Source of the DNA: Sphingobacterium chungjuense
GTDB lineage: Bacteria > Bacteroidota > Bacteroidia > Sphingobacteriales > Sphingobacteriaceae
Assembly: GCF_011316935.1 (NCBI RefSeq)
Contig: NZ_WLYS01000002.1
Coordinates: forward strand, 310,001-374,000
Reading direction: 5' to 3'
Length of the DNA: 64,000 bases
Numbering within the stretch: position 1 is the first letter of the stretch; the number at the start of each line of letters is the position of its first letter. Positions 30,239 to 39,261 of this stretch are shown here, piece by piece. The notes below the pieces were generated by a model. The model searched no databases. It saw nothing but the letters and a program-made list of their open reading frames with translations, and was not told the origin of the DNA. Both the position numbers and the translations under genes were made by a program.

Positions 30239-31693
30239 CTACGGCGTATTCTTCAACAGCTCCAAAAAGAATTTCCAAAACTTAGCCGTAGACGAAATAG
30301 ATGCCCGCTCGTCAGGGGAGTGTGCGCCGTGAATAGTAGGCCCGATGGATACCATTTTGAGGTCTGGATATACTTCACCGATCAAGCCGCATTCTAAACC
30401 GCCATGTCCAGCACAAACCTGTGGGTCTTCTTGAAATAAACGTTTGTAGGTATCTGCAGTCAACCTTACCAGCTCTCCTTCTGGCTCAGGTTCCCAACCC
30501 GGATATTCTCCTGAAAAAGCCACTTCCGCATCTATCAATTCGAAAGTAGATCGTAAGATCATTGCCAAATAATCTTTTGATGATTGTATCGCAGATCTTG
30601 TGAGACAAAGAATGGTATACTTCCCATCTTTTAATACAATGCGTGCTACGTTATTGGATGTTTCTACCAAATCAGGAAAAACGGGACTCATCCGAAATAC
30701 GCCGTGATGCGCAGCATTACATGCCGCTACAAACTTTTGCTGCGAATCTCCCGTCAACACCGTTAGTTTACCTTGCGCATCTTCTCCTGTCGCACTAATC
30801 TTTAAATTAGGCTCCATATGCGCATATTCTTTCGCGATGATCTGGTGCAAGCTCTTTACATGATCTTGAATTGCGGCAGCATCCGCCGCGCGACAAGCTA
30901 TCGTGGCACTTGCTTCACGCGGAATTGCATTGCGCAACCCACCGCCATCCACGGCGTACAAACGGACATCCGCTTCGCTGATCACCGCATCCAATACACG
31001 CATCAACAACTTGTTGGCATTACCCAAACCTTTGTTGATATCCATACCGGAATGACCGCCTTGCAAACCGTTTACGGAGATATGAACAAGTGCCTTGTAT
31101 TCATCATTGGATTCTACACTCAATGCACCAGTCGCTGTCACATCGACCCCGCCAGCACAGCCAATCGTAATCTCATCATCCTCTTCGGTATCCAGATTTA
31201 GCAAATATTGACCAGTTAACCAATTTGGTTTTAATGACTTTGCTCCGGTCATACCGGTTTCTTCATCAATGGTAAAGAGCGCTTCGATCGCTGGATGTGC
31301 TATATCGGTAGATGCAAGCACGCCCATGATTGCAGCAACACCGAGACCATTATCGGCGCCCAATGTTGTTCCATCCGCACGAACCCAATCGCCATCTACC
31401 CCCATTTGAATACCTTGCGTTGCAAAATCAAAATCCTTATCTGCATTTTTCTGGTGCACCATATCCAGATGTGCTTGCAATACCAACGTGCTTTTGGATT
31501 CGTAACCAGCGGTAGCTGGCTTCCGTATCAATACATTTCCTATTTCATCGCGCTCGGTGTCAAGTCCCAACGATTCGCCAAAAGAAAGCATGTAAGCAAT
31601 GATAGCTTCTTCTTTCTTGGACGCACGTGGAATTGCGTTGATCGCGGCAAAATGAGACCAGATCGCGGTAGGTTCAAGCGTATGTATACTCAT
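30239..31693 (-). CDS. pepD: Aminoacyl-histidine dipeptidase
   Basis: 484 residues from the ATG at 31693, which matches the usual PepD N-terminus and drops a non-homologous upstream stretch. M20 metallopeptidase: zinc ligands in LQAHLDMVHQK, GADNGLGVAA and TIDEETGMTGA, with a lid/dimerisation domain in the middle. It cleaves Xaa-His and other dipeptides in the cytoplasm. Monocistronic, ending at the shared terminator. Confidence 0.95.
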   Translation of the reverse strand: MSIHTLEPTAIWSHFAAINAIPRASKKEEAIIAYMLSFGESLGLDTERDEIGNVLIRKPATAGYESKSTLVLQAHLDMVHQKNADKDFDFATQGIQMGVDGDWVRADGTTLGADNGLGVAAIMGVLASTDIAHPAIEALFTIDEETGMTGAKSLKPNWLTGQYLLNLDTEEDDEITIGCAGGVDVTATGALSVESNDEYKALVHISVNGLQGGHSGMDINKGLGNANKLLMRVLDAVISEADVRLYAVDGGGLRNAIPREASATIACRAADAAAIQDHVKSLHQIIAKEYAHMEPNLKISATGEDAQGKLTVLTGDSQQKFVAACNAAHHGVFRMSPVFPDLVETSNNVARIVLKDGKYTILCLTRSAIQSSKDYLAMILRSTFELIDAEVAFSGEYPGWEPEPEGELVRLTADTYKRLFQEDPQVCAGHGGLECGLIGEVYPDLKMVSIGPTIHGAHSPDERASISSTAKFWKFFLELLKNTP

Positions 31694-31811
31694 AAATACT
31701 ATTTTATTTTGTTGTATCATCAAATGTACCAGTTCGGGCAGCAAATGGCAACTTTCATACGAAATACTGCATAAAACTGTATATTCGGATTTACAATCGG
31801 GCACAACTTAT

Positions 31812-32408
31812 ATGAAAACTGCGAAAGAAAAAATGATTGCTGGCGAACCTTACCGCGCGGATGGCCGCGAGCTATTCGACGAACGCCAAAAGGCGAAGGA
31901 GGTATTGATGGAATACAACAACCTCGCTCCTGCTCGTATAAAAGATCGTGCACGGATCATCAAAAATCTTTTTGGTAAGACTGGAAAAGCTTTTTGGATC
32001 GAGCCGCCATTTCGCTGTGATTATGGTTATAATATCATGATCGGTGAAAATTTTTATGCTAACTTCAACTTGACAATACTTGATTGCGCTTTGGTATCCA
32101 TCGGTGAAAATGTGATGTTTGGCCCCAATGTTTCTTTATTTACCGCAGGTCATCCAATTCATGCGGAGCCGCGCGTTGCTGGTTGGGAATATGCTTTGCC
32201 AATTCACATTGGCGACAACTGCTGGATTGGTGGTAATACTGTTATCAATGCGGGCATTACAATTGGCGAGAACACGGTGATTGGTTCTGGATCGGTGGTT
32301 ACCAAATCAATTCCTGCCCATGTGGTCGCAGTAGGTAATCCCTGTCGGGTGATCAAGACTATTACCGAAGAAGACAAAGCCTATTATTATAAAGATCGGA
32401 AATTCTAG
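31812..32408 (+). CDS. Maltose/galactoside-type O-acetyltransferase
   Basis: 198 residues. N-terminal Mac helical segment (AGEPYRADGRELFDERQKA) followed by left-handed beta-helix hexapeptide repeats (IGENFYANFN, IGDNCWIGGNTVIN, IGENTVIGSGSVVTKSI) and the catalytic His in TAGHPIHAE. It transfers acetyl from acetyl-CoA to sugars. It overlaps the convergent PfkB-type gene by 4 nt at the stop codons. Confidence 0.94.
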   Translation: MKTAKEKMIAGEPYRADGRELFDERQKAKEVLMEYNNLAPARIKDRARIIKNLFGKTGKAFWIEPPFRCDYGYNIMIGENFYANFNLTILDCALVSIGENVMFGPNVSLFTAGHPIHAEPRVAGWEYALPIHIGDNCWIGGNTVINAGITIGENTVIGSGSVVTKSIPAHVVAVGNPCRVIKTITEEDKAYYYKDRKF

Positions 32409-33319
32409 GATTGCTGACGGTAAGCATCTTTCATTGCCACAATATCTTGCTGCGTATAATCTGGGCAAGCTCCCGATTGGGACGTAACGAACCCACTTAA
32501 GCAAATGGCTTGCTCCAGCGCTTCTGCTGCATTCATACCAGAAAGACGACCGGAAATAAATCCAGCCAGAAAGGAATCACCACTTCCTACGGTATCATTC
32601 ACGGTTACCTTCGCGGCTGGTAAGGAGTATATGTCTCTACCATGAAAATAGGTGGCGCCAGATGCGCCGCGCGATAAGATGATTTCGGGAATCTCAAAAT
32701 GATCTTGCAGGAAAAATATGCCATCCTGTACATCTGCATATTGCTTCCCCAGATAAGACAGCACCAATTGTAATTCGGCTGCATTGAATTTTGCTAGATC
32801 AGATTTCTTCAACAGTTGCAACAGCAATTCCTGGTCGATATACGGTGGTCGCAGATTAACATCAAAGATGCGATAAGAGCTGCTTTCGACAAGCGAAAAA
32901 AGAGTTTCGCGAGACACCGAATGACGTGCTGCCAATGAGCCAAATACTAACGCCTGCGCTTCTTTTAGCTGTTGTATATCCGTTTCCATGAATTGGATGT
33001 GATCCCAGGCGACGCCTTCCTTAATCTCGTAATGAGCTTCATTATCGTCATCGATCGTGGCCACCACGGTACTGGTTGGATAATCGATATTACGTTGTAT
33101 TCCATTATATGACATATTCCAGCGATCGAGCTTTTGCAACAGTTCGTCGCCCAATGCATCTTGACCCACAGCAGAGATCATATGTACTTCAATGCCCATT
33201 TGGTGCAGGTGATAGCCAACATTAAATGGTGCGCCACCAGCAGTTTTATCTTTCCCTGGAAAAAGATCCCACAGAATCTCTCCAAAACAGGTCGCTTTCA
33301 AAATATGTTCTTGATGCAT
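32405..33319 (-). CDS. PfkB-family carbohydrate kinase, probably fructokinase
   Basis: 304 residues. AGGAPFNVGYHL near the N-terminus (sugar binding) and the anion-hole motif DTVGSGDSFLAGF with catalytic Asp248. The N-terminal CFGEILWDLFP is the fructokinase pattern, so fructose is the likely substrate, giving fructose-6-phosphate that feeds PfkA. It overlaps the acetyltransferase gene by 4 nt tail to tail. Confidence 0.9.
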   Translation of the reverse strand: MHQEHILKATCFGEILWDLFPGKDKTAGGAPFNVGYHLHQMGIEVHMISAVGQDALGDELLQKLDRWNMSYNGIQRNIDYPTSTVVATIDDDNEAHYEIKEGVAWDHIQFMETDIQQLKEAQALVFGSLAARHSVSRETLFSLVESSSYRIFDVNLRPPYIDQELLLQLLKKSDLAKFNAAELQLVLSYLGKQYADVQDGIFFLQDHFEIPEIILSRGASGATYFHGRDIYSLPAAKVTVNDTVGSGDSFLAGFISGRLSGMNAAEALEQAICLSGFVTSQSGACPDYTQQDIVAMKDAYRQQS

Positions 33320-33480
33320 CTTTCGTATTTATACACGTCGTTGAATAGACGTATTTATTGTCTGAGTTTTGAAATGACAAAATACACATTTTATGCGAAT
33401 CTCTGCCCTCTAAACCACAAACCAGCATTATCTTAGTGCTAAAAATATCGGAATACTTTCCTATTTCGCGCATGGTAATT

Positions 33481-33511
33481 TTGGATTTACGAACGGTAAA
33501 TCCTATATTTA
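33481..33511 (+). promoter_or_regulatory. Promoter of the his leader and hisGD
   Basis: TTG at 33481-33483 and TATATTTA at 33504-33511 with 20 bp between. The last -7 base differs from consensus. The transcript would start about 10 nt before the leader ORF. The DNA from 33320 to 33480 holds nothing else recognised. Confidence 0.55.
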
Positions 33512-33528
33512 CCAGTGAATTAATACAC

Positions 33529-33588
33529 ATGATTTTATTCATCACATATCACGTACCTGTCCATCATCGCCATTGTGGCGATAGATAA
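33529..33588 (+). CDS. Histidine-rich leader peptide of hisGD
   Basis: A 19-residue ORF, MILFITYHVPVHHRHCGDR, with four His codons, three of them within four codons. It ends 85 nt before hisG. The codons for H13-R-H15 lie in a perfect 7-bp hairpin (33566-33572 with 33576-33582), and a second hairpin (33612-33635) follows. Ribosome stalling at His codons when charged tRNA-His is low would open the first hairpin. No T-run terminator is seen, so control may be translational. Peptide and hairpins are seen; mechanism is inferred. Confidence 0.72.
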   Translation: MILFITYHVPVHHRHCGDR

Positions 33589-33673
33589 ATGTATGTGTTT
33601 CTACGTGAAGCATTCCATCCCATGGATGTTCGAATAATAATTAGTATCCTTCAACAAATAATTTAAAGATATT

Positions 33674-34525
33674 TTGAAAAATCTAAAAATTGCTATCCAG
33701 AAATCGGGTAGACTGAATGAGAAATCTGTACAGTTACTAAAAAATTGTGGCCTTGATTTCGAAAATTATAAAAGTTCCCTGATCACCATTGTATCTAATT
33801 TCAATCTAGAAATTCTCTTTTTGCGGGATGATGATATTCCTGATTATGTAGAGCAAGGAATAGCCGATTTGGGAATTGTAGGCGAAAACGTCATTGATGA
33901 GTCGCTTGCGAAAGTCGATTACTTGCAGCGTTTGGGTTTTGGTAAATGTACCTTAAAGTTGGCTGTACCCAAAGACTCGAACTTTAATGACATCAAAGAC
34001 CTTGACGGCAAATCCATCGCTACCTCCTACCCTAACATTCTTGGCAAATTTTTAAAAGACAAACACATCTCGGCAGAAATACACCCAATCTCTGGTTCGG
34101 TAGAGATTGCGCCTGGTTTGGGATTAAGTGAGGCAATTTGTGATATCGTATCTACAGGCGGCACGTTGAAGAATAATGGATTGAAACCTTTTGCAGATGT
34201 GAGCACTTCGGAAGCAATTTTGATCGGCCGCGCTGGTTTAGCAGAGAATCCAATTTTGTGCGAATTGCTACAACGTATCCAATCCGTATTGCGCGCGAAG
34301 GAAACGAAATATGTAGTGTTGAATGTAGAAAAAACAAACCTCCCGCAAATTACGGAGTTGCTACAAGGTGTGAAATCGCCAACGATTGTGCCTTTAGCAG
34401 AAGAAGGTTGGGTAGCAGTACATACGGTTATTCCAGAAGAAGATTTCTGGGGCAAGATCAATACGCTGAAATCGGCCGGAGCTCAAGGAATCGTAGTGAT
34501 GCCGATTGAAAAAATCATTTTATAA
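33674..34525 (+). CDS. hisG: ATP phosphoribosyltransferase, long form
   Basis: 283 residues. First step of histidine synthesis: ATP plus PRPP to phosphoribosyl-ATP. The long form carries its own C-terminal regulatory domain (about 210-283), so no HisZ partner is needed and histidine feedback should act directly. Motifs: IAIQKSGRL at the start, PDYVEQGIADLGIVGENV, SGSVEIAPGLGLSEAICDIVSTGGTL (PRPP site). Start is TTG: an in-frame stop 15 nt upstream excludes any ATG. It follows a His-rich leader. Confidence 0.96.
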   Translation: MKNLKIAIQKSGRLNEKSVQLLKNCGLDFENYKSSLITIVSNFNLEILFLRDDDIPDYVEQGIADLGIVGENVIDESLAKVDYLQRLGFGKCTLKLAVPKDSNFNDIKDLDGKSIATSYPNILGKFLKDKHISAEIHPISGSVEIAPGLGLSEAICDIVSTGGTLKNNGLKPFADVSTSEAILIGRAGLAENPILCELLQRIQSVLRAKETKYVVLNVEKTNLPQITELLQGVKSPTIVPLAEEGWVAVHTVIPEEDFWGKINTLKSAGAQGIVVMPIEKIIL

Positions 34526-34527
34526 AT

Positions 34528-35826
34528 ATGTTGAAGACGTATCAATACGAACAGCTTTCTGCACAAGATATTGACCGCCTTACCTTGCGGAATACGGATC
34601 CAAACAATGCTATTCAGGATACGGTAGAGCAGATCATTGCGCAAGTCGAGCAAAATGGCGACGATGCGTTGCGGCAGCTTGCACTAAAATATGATCAAAT
34701 CTCGCTGGATGCTTTGTATTTAGATGAGGCAGAGATCGAAGCATTAGCGGCTACCATTTCTCGACAGCAACAAAGGGCATTGGAGATCGCCTTTCAAAAT
34801 ATTCACAAATTCCACGCTACCCAGCTCAAGAAAGAACGCACGATTGAAACCATGCCGGGCGTTACCTGTTGGCGCGAAGTGCGACCTATTGAGAAAGTCG
34901 GCTTGTACATTCCTGGCGGATCTGCGGTATTGCCTTCGACCTTATTAATGTTGGGCGTGCCAGCGCGTATTGCGGGTTGCAAGGAAATTGTAGTGTGTTC
35001 GCCGCCGCAAAAAGACGGCAAGGTGAATGGCTTTATCGCCTATTGCTTGAAGCTGTTGCAAATCAAAAAAATCTACTTAACAGGTGGCGCTCAAGCGGTG
35101 GCCGCAATGGCTTTCGGAACGGAAAGTATTCCGCGTGTGGACAAGATTTTTGGGCCGGGCAATCAGTTTGTCACCAAAGCAAAATCACTCATTCAAAGCC
35201 GCACGCAGGTAAGCATTGATATGCCGGCCGGGCCTTCGGAAGTATTGGTGATTGCAGACGAATCGGCAAATGCCGATTACATTGCGGCTGATTTGCTCGC
35301 ACAGGCCGAACATGGCGCAGATAGCCAAGCCGTGCTTGTTTCGACCAGCTCTTCGTTGATTGAAGCGGTGAATCAAGCTTTGCAGCAGCAATTGAGAGAA
35401 CTTCCACGAGCCGCCATTGCGCAAAAAGCGATAGAAAACTCTTATGCTATTTGCACCACAGATATCACTACTGCTTTAGCATTTTCCAACAAGTATGCGC
35501 CAGAGCACCTCATTATCCAATCGGATGAGTGGAAGCGACTGGTATATGGCGTGCAAAATGCTGGATCAGTCTTTTTAGGTCACCTCACACCGGAAAGTGT
35601 GGGCGATTACGCTTCTGGCACCAACCACACCTTACCGACATCGGGCTACGCCCGATCCTATTCTGGTGTTTCGGTAGATTCTTTTGTAAAGAAGATTACG
35701 TTCCAGCAATTGTCCCAAGATGGCTTACGCCAAATCGGATCTACAGTGGAAATCTTAGCTGAGCTAGAAGGTTTGCAAGCGCATAAAAATGCCGTGAGCA
35801 TTCGGTTAAAAGATTTGGAATCTTAA
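34528..35826 (+). CDS. hisD: Histidinol dehydrogenase
   Basis: 432 residues. Last two steps of histidine synthesis: histidinol to histidine with two NAD+ and zinc. Seen: LYIPGGSAVLPSTLLMLGVPA, GPGNQFVTKAK, DMPAGPSEVLV, AEHGADSQA (zinc site region) and SGTNHTLPTSGYAR. It begins 2 nt after hisG and is followed by a strong terminator, so this operon holds only the first and last enzymes; hisC and hisB must be elsewhere. Confidence 0.97.
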   Translation: MLKTYQYEQLSAQDIDRLTLRNTDPNNAIQDTVEQIIAQVEQNGDDALRQLALKYDQISLDALYLDEAEIEALAATISRQQQRALEIAFQNIHKFHATQLKKERTIETMPGVTCWREVRPIEKVGLYIPGGSAVLPSTLLMLGVPARIAGCKEIVVCSPPQKDGKVNGFIAYCLKLLQIKKIYLTGGAQAVAAMAFGTESIPRVDKIFGPGNQFVTKAKSLIQSRTQVSIDMPAGPSEVLVIADESANADYIAADLLAQAEHGADSQAVLVSTSSSLIEAVNQALQQQLRELPRAAIAQKAIENSYAICTTDITTALAFSNKYAPEHLIIQSDEWKRLVYGVQNAGSVFLGHLTPESVGDYASGTNHTLPTSGYARSYSGVSVDSFVKKITFQQLSQDGLRQIGSTVEILAELEGLQAHKNAVSIRLKDLES

Positions 35827-35847
35827 AGACCATTGGTTTAGAAACAG

Positions 35848-35886
35848 AAAACGCCCGTTCCTACGAATAGCAACGGGCGTTTTTAT
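35848..35886 (+). terminator. Terminator of the hisGD operon
   Basis: A 12-bp stem (35848-35859 with 35872-35883) followed by T residues, 21 nt after hisD. Confidence 0.9.
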
Positions 35887-35919
35887 TACAGGTAAGCCGC
35901 TAAAGCTCTTCAGTTATCA

Positions 35920-37011
35920 TTATTTCATTAAGAAACCACCCCCTAACAAGTCATCGCCTTCATAGAACACGGCTGATTGTCCGGGCGCAATGCCTTTTAC
36001 ATGATGTGTAAAGTCTACTTGCATCATACTTCCTTGCTGTGTGATGGTGGATAACATGCCCGAATCTTTGTAACGAATCTTAGTCACTGCCTCCATAGGC
36101 TGATCCAAAGAAGCATATTTCACCAAATTCACATCGCGCACGAATGCTTGTGATTTTTCTAACTCATGCTCTTCGCCCAATACGACAGAATTACTTTCTG
36201 GCAAGATCTCTAACACAAACATGGGCTTACCTAAAGCAATACCTAATCCTTTGCGCTGTCCGATCGTGAAGTACGGATAGCCAATGTGCTGACCAACTAC
36301 GGTACCATCTGATAACAAAAAGTTTCCGGGACCAATTTCTTGATCCAAGGTTGGTTTTTTGTGCCGTAAAAACGCCCGATAATCGTTCTCTGGCACAAAG
36401 CAGATCTCATAGCTTTCTGACTTGGCAGCTAGCTCTTTTTGACCCATTTCCAAAGCCATCTGGCGAATCTCCGCCTTGGTGAAGCTTCCTAACGGAAATT
36501 GCGTACGCGCTAAATTCTCTTGGGTAACACCCCAAAGTACGTAAGACTGATCTTTATTCTCGTCACGACCTTTGGAGATCACATAGCGATTGTTGTCGTG
36601 TAATCTGATATTGGCATAATGGCCAGTAGCGATAAACTCGCAATCCAACATATTGGCGCGTTTCATCAAAGCCTCCCACTTGATGTGGGTATTACACAAC
36701 ACACACGGGTTGGGTGTACGGCCAGCAATGTATTCATCCACAAAATTGTCGATCACAAAGTCGCCAAACTCTCCTCTAATGTCCAATATATAATGTGGGA
36801 AACCATAACTTACCGCCAATGAACGTGCATCATTGATACTATCTAAACTACAGCATCCTGTTTCCTTAGACGAACCGCCTGACGCAGCGTAATCCCAGGT
36901 TTTCATCGTGATTCCGATGACCTCATATCCTTGTTCATGGAGCATTACCGCAGCGACGGAACTATCTACTCCGCCACTCATAGCTACCAATACTCTTCCT
37001 CTTTTACTCAT
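35920..37011 (-). CDS. mnmA: tRNA 2-thiouridine(34) synthase MnmA
   Basis: 363 residues. It adds sulfur to U34 of tRNA-Lys, -Glu and -Gln. PP-loop AMSGGVDSS (10-18) and the catalytic cysteines C106 (in NPCVLCN) and C204 (in YEICFVPEND) are present. A cysteine pair C53-C54 (TGCCS) is an addition seen in some Bacteroidota copies. Start ATG at 37011 fits the standard length. Convergent with hisD. Confidence 0.96.
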   Translation of the reverse strand: MSKRGRVLVAMSGGVDSSVAAVMLHEQGYEVIGITMKTWDYAASGGSSKETGCCSLDSINDARSLAVSYGFPHYILDIRGEFGDFVIDNFVDEYIAGRTPNPCVLCNTHIKWEALMKRANMLDCEFIATGHYANIRLHDNNRYVISKGRDENKDQSYVLWGVTQENLARTQFPLGSFTKAEIRQMALEMGQKELAAKSESYEICFVPENDYRAFLRHKKPTLDQEIGPGNFLLSDGTVVGQHIGYPYFTIGQRKGLGIALGKPMFVLEILPESNSVVLGEEHELEKSQAFVRDVNLVKYASLDQPMEAVTKIRYKDSGMLSTITQQGSMMQVDFTHHVKGIAPGQSAVFYEGDDLLGGGFLMK

Positions 37012-37157
37012 AGCATTTCAATGGAGGGACAAAGATACCCTTAATAATCGTTCGAGTTGTTTATTTGTTGTCAAAAATTATCTCCATACAAATCAGGCAT
37101 TTGCTTGTTAGCGCGAAATTATTTACTCGAAATGTTTCGATTTCAGAAAAAAGAAGC

Positions 37158-37165
37158 TACATTTG
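37158..37165 (+). promoter_or_regulatory. -7 box of tRNA-Phe copy 1
   Basis: TACATTTG lies 35 nt before the tRNA. A -33 TTG is not clear. Confidence 0.6.
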
Positions 37166-37199
37166 CATCGCAACAAACAACAAAAATGTGGTTGCAAAA

Positions 37200-37272
37200 G
37201 GTGCCATAGCTCAGTTGGTAGAGCAAAGGACTGAAAATCCTTGTGTCGCTGGTTCGAATCCAGCTGGCACCA
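37200..37272 (+). tRNA. tRNA-Phe (GAA), copy 1
   Basis: Acceptor GGTGCCA pairs with TGGCACC, D arm GCTC/GAGC, anticodon loop CTGAAAA with GAA, T arm CTGGTTCGAATCCAG. 73 nt with discriminator A. Identical to the copy at 39262. Confidence 0.97.
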
Positions 37273-37346
37273 CAAAAATTTTCCAAAACAAACCTTTCCT
37301 TATTTTATTTCACCTTTTTTCTCTATTGATTTTAAAGTCATTTGCC

Positions 37347-37895
37347 TTATTTCACCCGCAGCGTCATGGTCAGGTTATCGAAATATCTTCCATCCTTTTT
37401 GAAAAAATCTTTTATCAATCCAGCATCTACAAATCCCATCTTACGATATATCGCCAGTGCAATATCATTTTCAGTATAAACCTGGAGCCAAAGCAATTCT
37501 AAGACAGTAGATTGCCTTGCCCAATGAATAACAGCTTGCAGTAGCTCAGTACCTAAGCCACAGTTCCTCCATCCTTCTATAATACCCATACCAATCATTG
37601 CGGTATGCGCCATAATTTTCCTGCCGCTTCCAGTCAGGTCGATGTTCGCAATGATTTCCCCATTGTATTCAGCGATTAAGAGTAGTGAATGTGCTTGCTC
37701 CGCAAACTTTGCAACCCATTCTTCTGCTTGTGGGTCAGTCATCATCAGCTCTTGTTCCAACTTAGGAATGAAGTTACTCTGTGGCAAATAGGTTCGAATG
37801 GCTCGTAAAATATTCTTAGAATCGATTATTTCAGCCTCACGAATAACTACCCGCTCGCGATTTTTTAGTATGACTTCTTGGCTTTTAAATTTCAA
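37347..37895 (-). CDS. GNAT-family N-acetyltransferase
   Basis: 182 residues of one GNAT domain. The acetyl-CoA motif A region is GMGIIEGWRNCGLGTELL and the late strand-helix NDIALAIYRKMGFVDAG is typical. It resembles proteins acting on ribosomal or small-molecule amines, but the substrate is unknown. It lies 28 nt after the DinB-GNAT gene on the same strand, so both are probably one transcript, set between two identical tRNA-Phe genes. Confidence 0.88.
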   Translation of the reverse strand: MKFKSQEVILKNRERVVIREAEIIDSKNILRAIRTYLPQSNFIPKLEQELMMTDPQAEEWVAKFAEQAHSLLLIAEYNGEIIANIDLTGSGRKIMAHTAMIGMGIIEGWRNCGLGTELLQAVIHWARQSTVLELLWLQVYTENDIALAIYRKMGFVDAGLIKDFFKKDGRYFDNLTMTLRVK

Positions 37896-37923
37896 CGTCT
37901 CAATTTTATAATTATTCCCATTT

Positions 37924-38955
37924 CTACAATTCTATTCGATAATCATAGAACTCCGTATCACTACCTTTTTTCTTAAAACCGATCTGCTCATACAGTCGCT
38001 GCGCAGTATAATTATCTACCGCCGTAGAAAGATCTACAAAGGTAGCACCGTCCGATCTGGCAAATGCGATGGCTTCCTGGATCAGCTTTTCACCGATTCC
38101 TTTTTTACGAAAGTTTGGATCGACAAAAAGATCATTGAGCACCCAATTTCTCGTCGCTCGCATAGAAGAAAACTTGGGGTACAATTGCGTAAACCCAACA
38201 ACCGCATCAGAATCCATAACCGCATAGATTACTGACTCATTATTTTCCAAACGCTGTTGCAAAAACGCACGCGCTAAATCCATGTCGGATGGCTGCTTGT
38301 AGAAAATACGGTAATCATTAAACAACGCTACCGCCAATTCATAATCTGCTTTATCTATTCTTATTATCTTCATGTATTTAAAAAATCGTATTGGAATTAA
38401 AGTATAAACCGGTTTCTCCTTAAAACTGCTTTTAGGGTTGGTCAGCATGCTTACATTGTAATCAGCAGACTTCCCTTTGGGAATCGACAGTGATTCCCAT
38501 TGATTACCACGCAGCATCTTTCCGATAAACACGATTTGCCCAACATGATAAGGATAATGGGCTAATTGCCTATTGATGGCTTCCACAACAGAATGCGCTT
38601 CATTTCTAATGTAAACCACTTTCGTAAAGTCCGATTCCTGCAAGGAGTTTAACGCTTGAAATAAGCAACCCCAGCCTTCTTCCCATTTCTGCAGCACTGC
38701 TGCTTTATCCACCAAAGGATCTTCAAATTCTGTATCTCGATGGCGCCAAGGCTTCTCGCCGTCCGTAGTTAGAAAATCTGTCCAACGCGACAGCATATTT
38801 CCATGCATGTGTACTACTATATTGGCGATGCTATTGCATGCTGCATCGTATTTGTAAATAAGCTGATCTTCTGAAAGCTGATTAAACGTTCCATCACCCA
38901 ACTTTTTGTAATACGCAAATTGGCTTTTCGCACTATTCAAATAGTCTGACAACAT
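37924..38955 (-). CDS. DinB-like (DUF1572) domain fused to a GNAT acetyltransferase
   Basis: 343 residues. Residues 1-170 are a DinB-superfamily four-helix domain of DUF1572 type with metal-ligand histidines (HMHGN around H49-H51, and HYPYH with H133 and H136). Residues 195-343 are a full GNAT domain (acetyl-CoA motif DLFVDPNFRKKGIGEKLI). The joining stretch, about 175-194, looks like translated former intergenic DNA, and Met195 (ATG at 38371-38373) would be a natural GNAT start. A recent stop-loss fusion, or one assembly error, would both explain this. The DinB partner may act in thiol or bacillithiol-like chemistry; unproven. Confidence 0.8.
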   Translation of the reverse strand: MLSDYLNSAKSQFAYYKKLGDGTFNQLSEDQLIYKYDAACNSIANIVVHMHGNMLSRWTDFLTTDGEKPWRHRDTEFEDPLVDKAAVLQKWEEGWGCLFQALNSLQESDFTKVVYIRNEAHSVVEAINRQLAHYPYHVGQIVFIGKMLRGNQWESLSIPKGKSADYNVSMLTNPKSSFKEKPVYTLIPIRFFKYMKIIRIDKADYELAVALFNDYRIFYKQPSDMDLARAFLQQRLENNESVIYAVMDSDAVVGFTQLYPKFSSMRATRNWVLNDLFVDPNFRKKGIGEKLIQEAIAFARSDGATFVDLSTAVDNYTAQRLYEQIGFKKKGSDTEFYDYRIEL

Positions 38956-39160
38956 CTCTTTTATATTAAGTGTATTTAGAAGTATAAGGGACGGGTTTTA
39001 ACCGTGAAAAGACCGACTATAATCCTCTTAGCAATTTAATGAAATTCTTGAAAATTTCAATTTATACAGAGATAGGCACTATTTTACGACTTCTTAGAAC
39101 TATTACAGCAAATTTATTATGGTGATTAGATGCCTATTACGAATTATTATGTAGTAAGCA
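38956..39160. other. Non-coding stretch upstream of the DinB-GNAT gene
   Basis: AT-rich, no supported ORF, RNA or strong hairpin. It should hold the promoter of the minus-strand acetyltransferase pair; no clear consensus box was found. Confidence 0.4.
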
Positions 39161-39191
39161 TTTGCAATTAAACAACACTTTTATACCTTTG
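39161..39191 (+). promoter_or_regulatory. Promoter of tRNA-Phe copy 2 and tRNA-Val
   Basis: TTTG at 39161-39164 and TACCTTTG at 39184-39191 with 19 bp between, a full consensus promoter 70 nt before the first tRNA. Confidence 0.78.
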
Positions 39192-39261
39192 TAACGTTAT
39201 CAGCAGCAAATGCCGGTAGCAACCTAAATCTGAAAGTAACAGATACAAAATAAAAACTTAA

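Noticed and set aside
37065..37502. ORF reading through tRNA-Phe copy 1
   Set aside because: It overlaps a tRNA and the antisense of a GNAT gene; no domain and no start signal.
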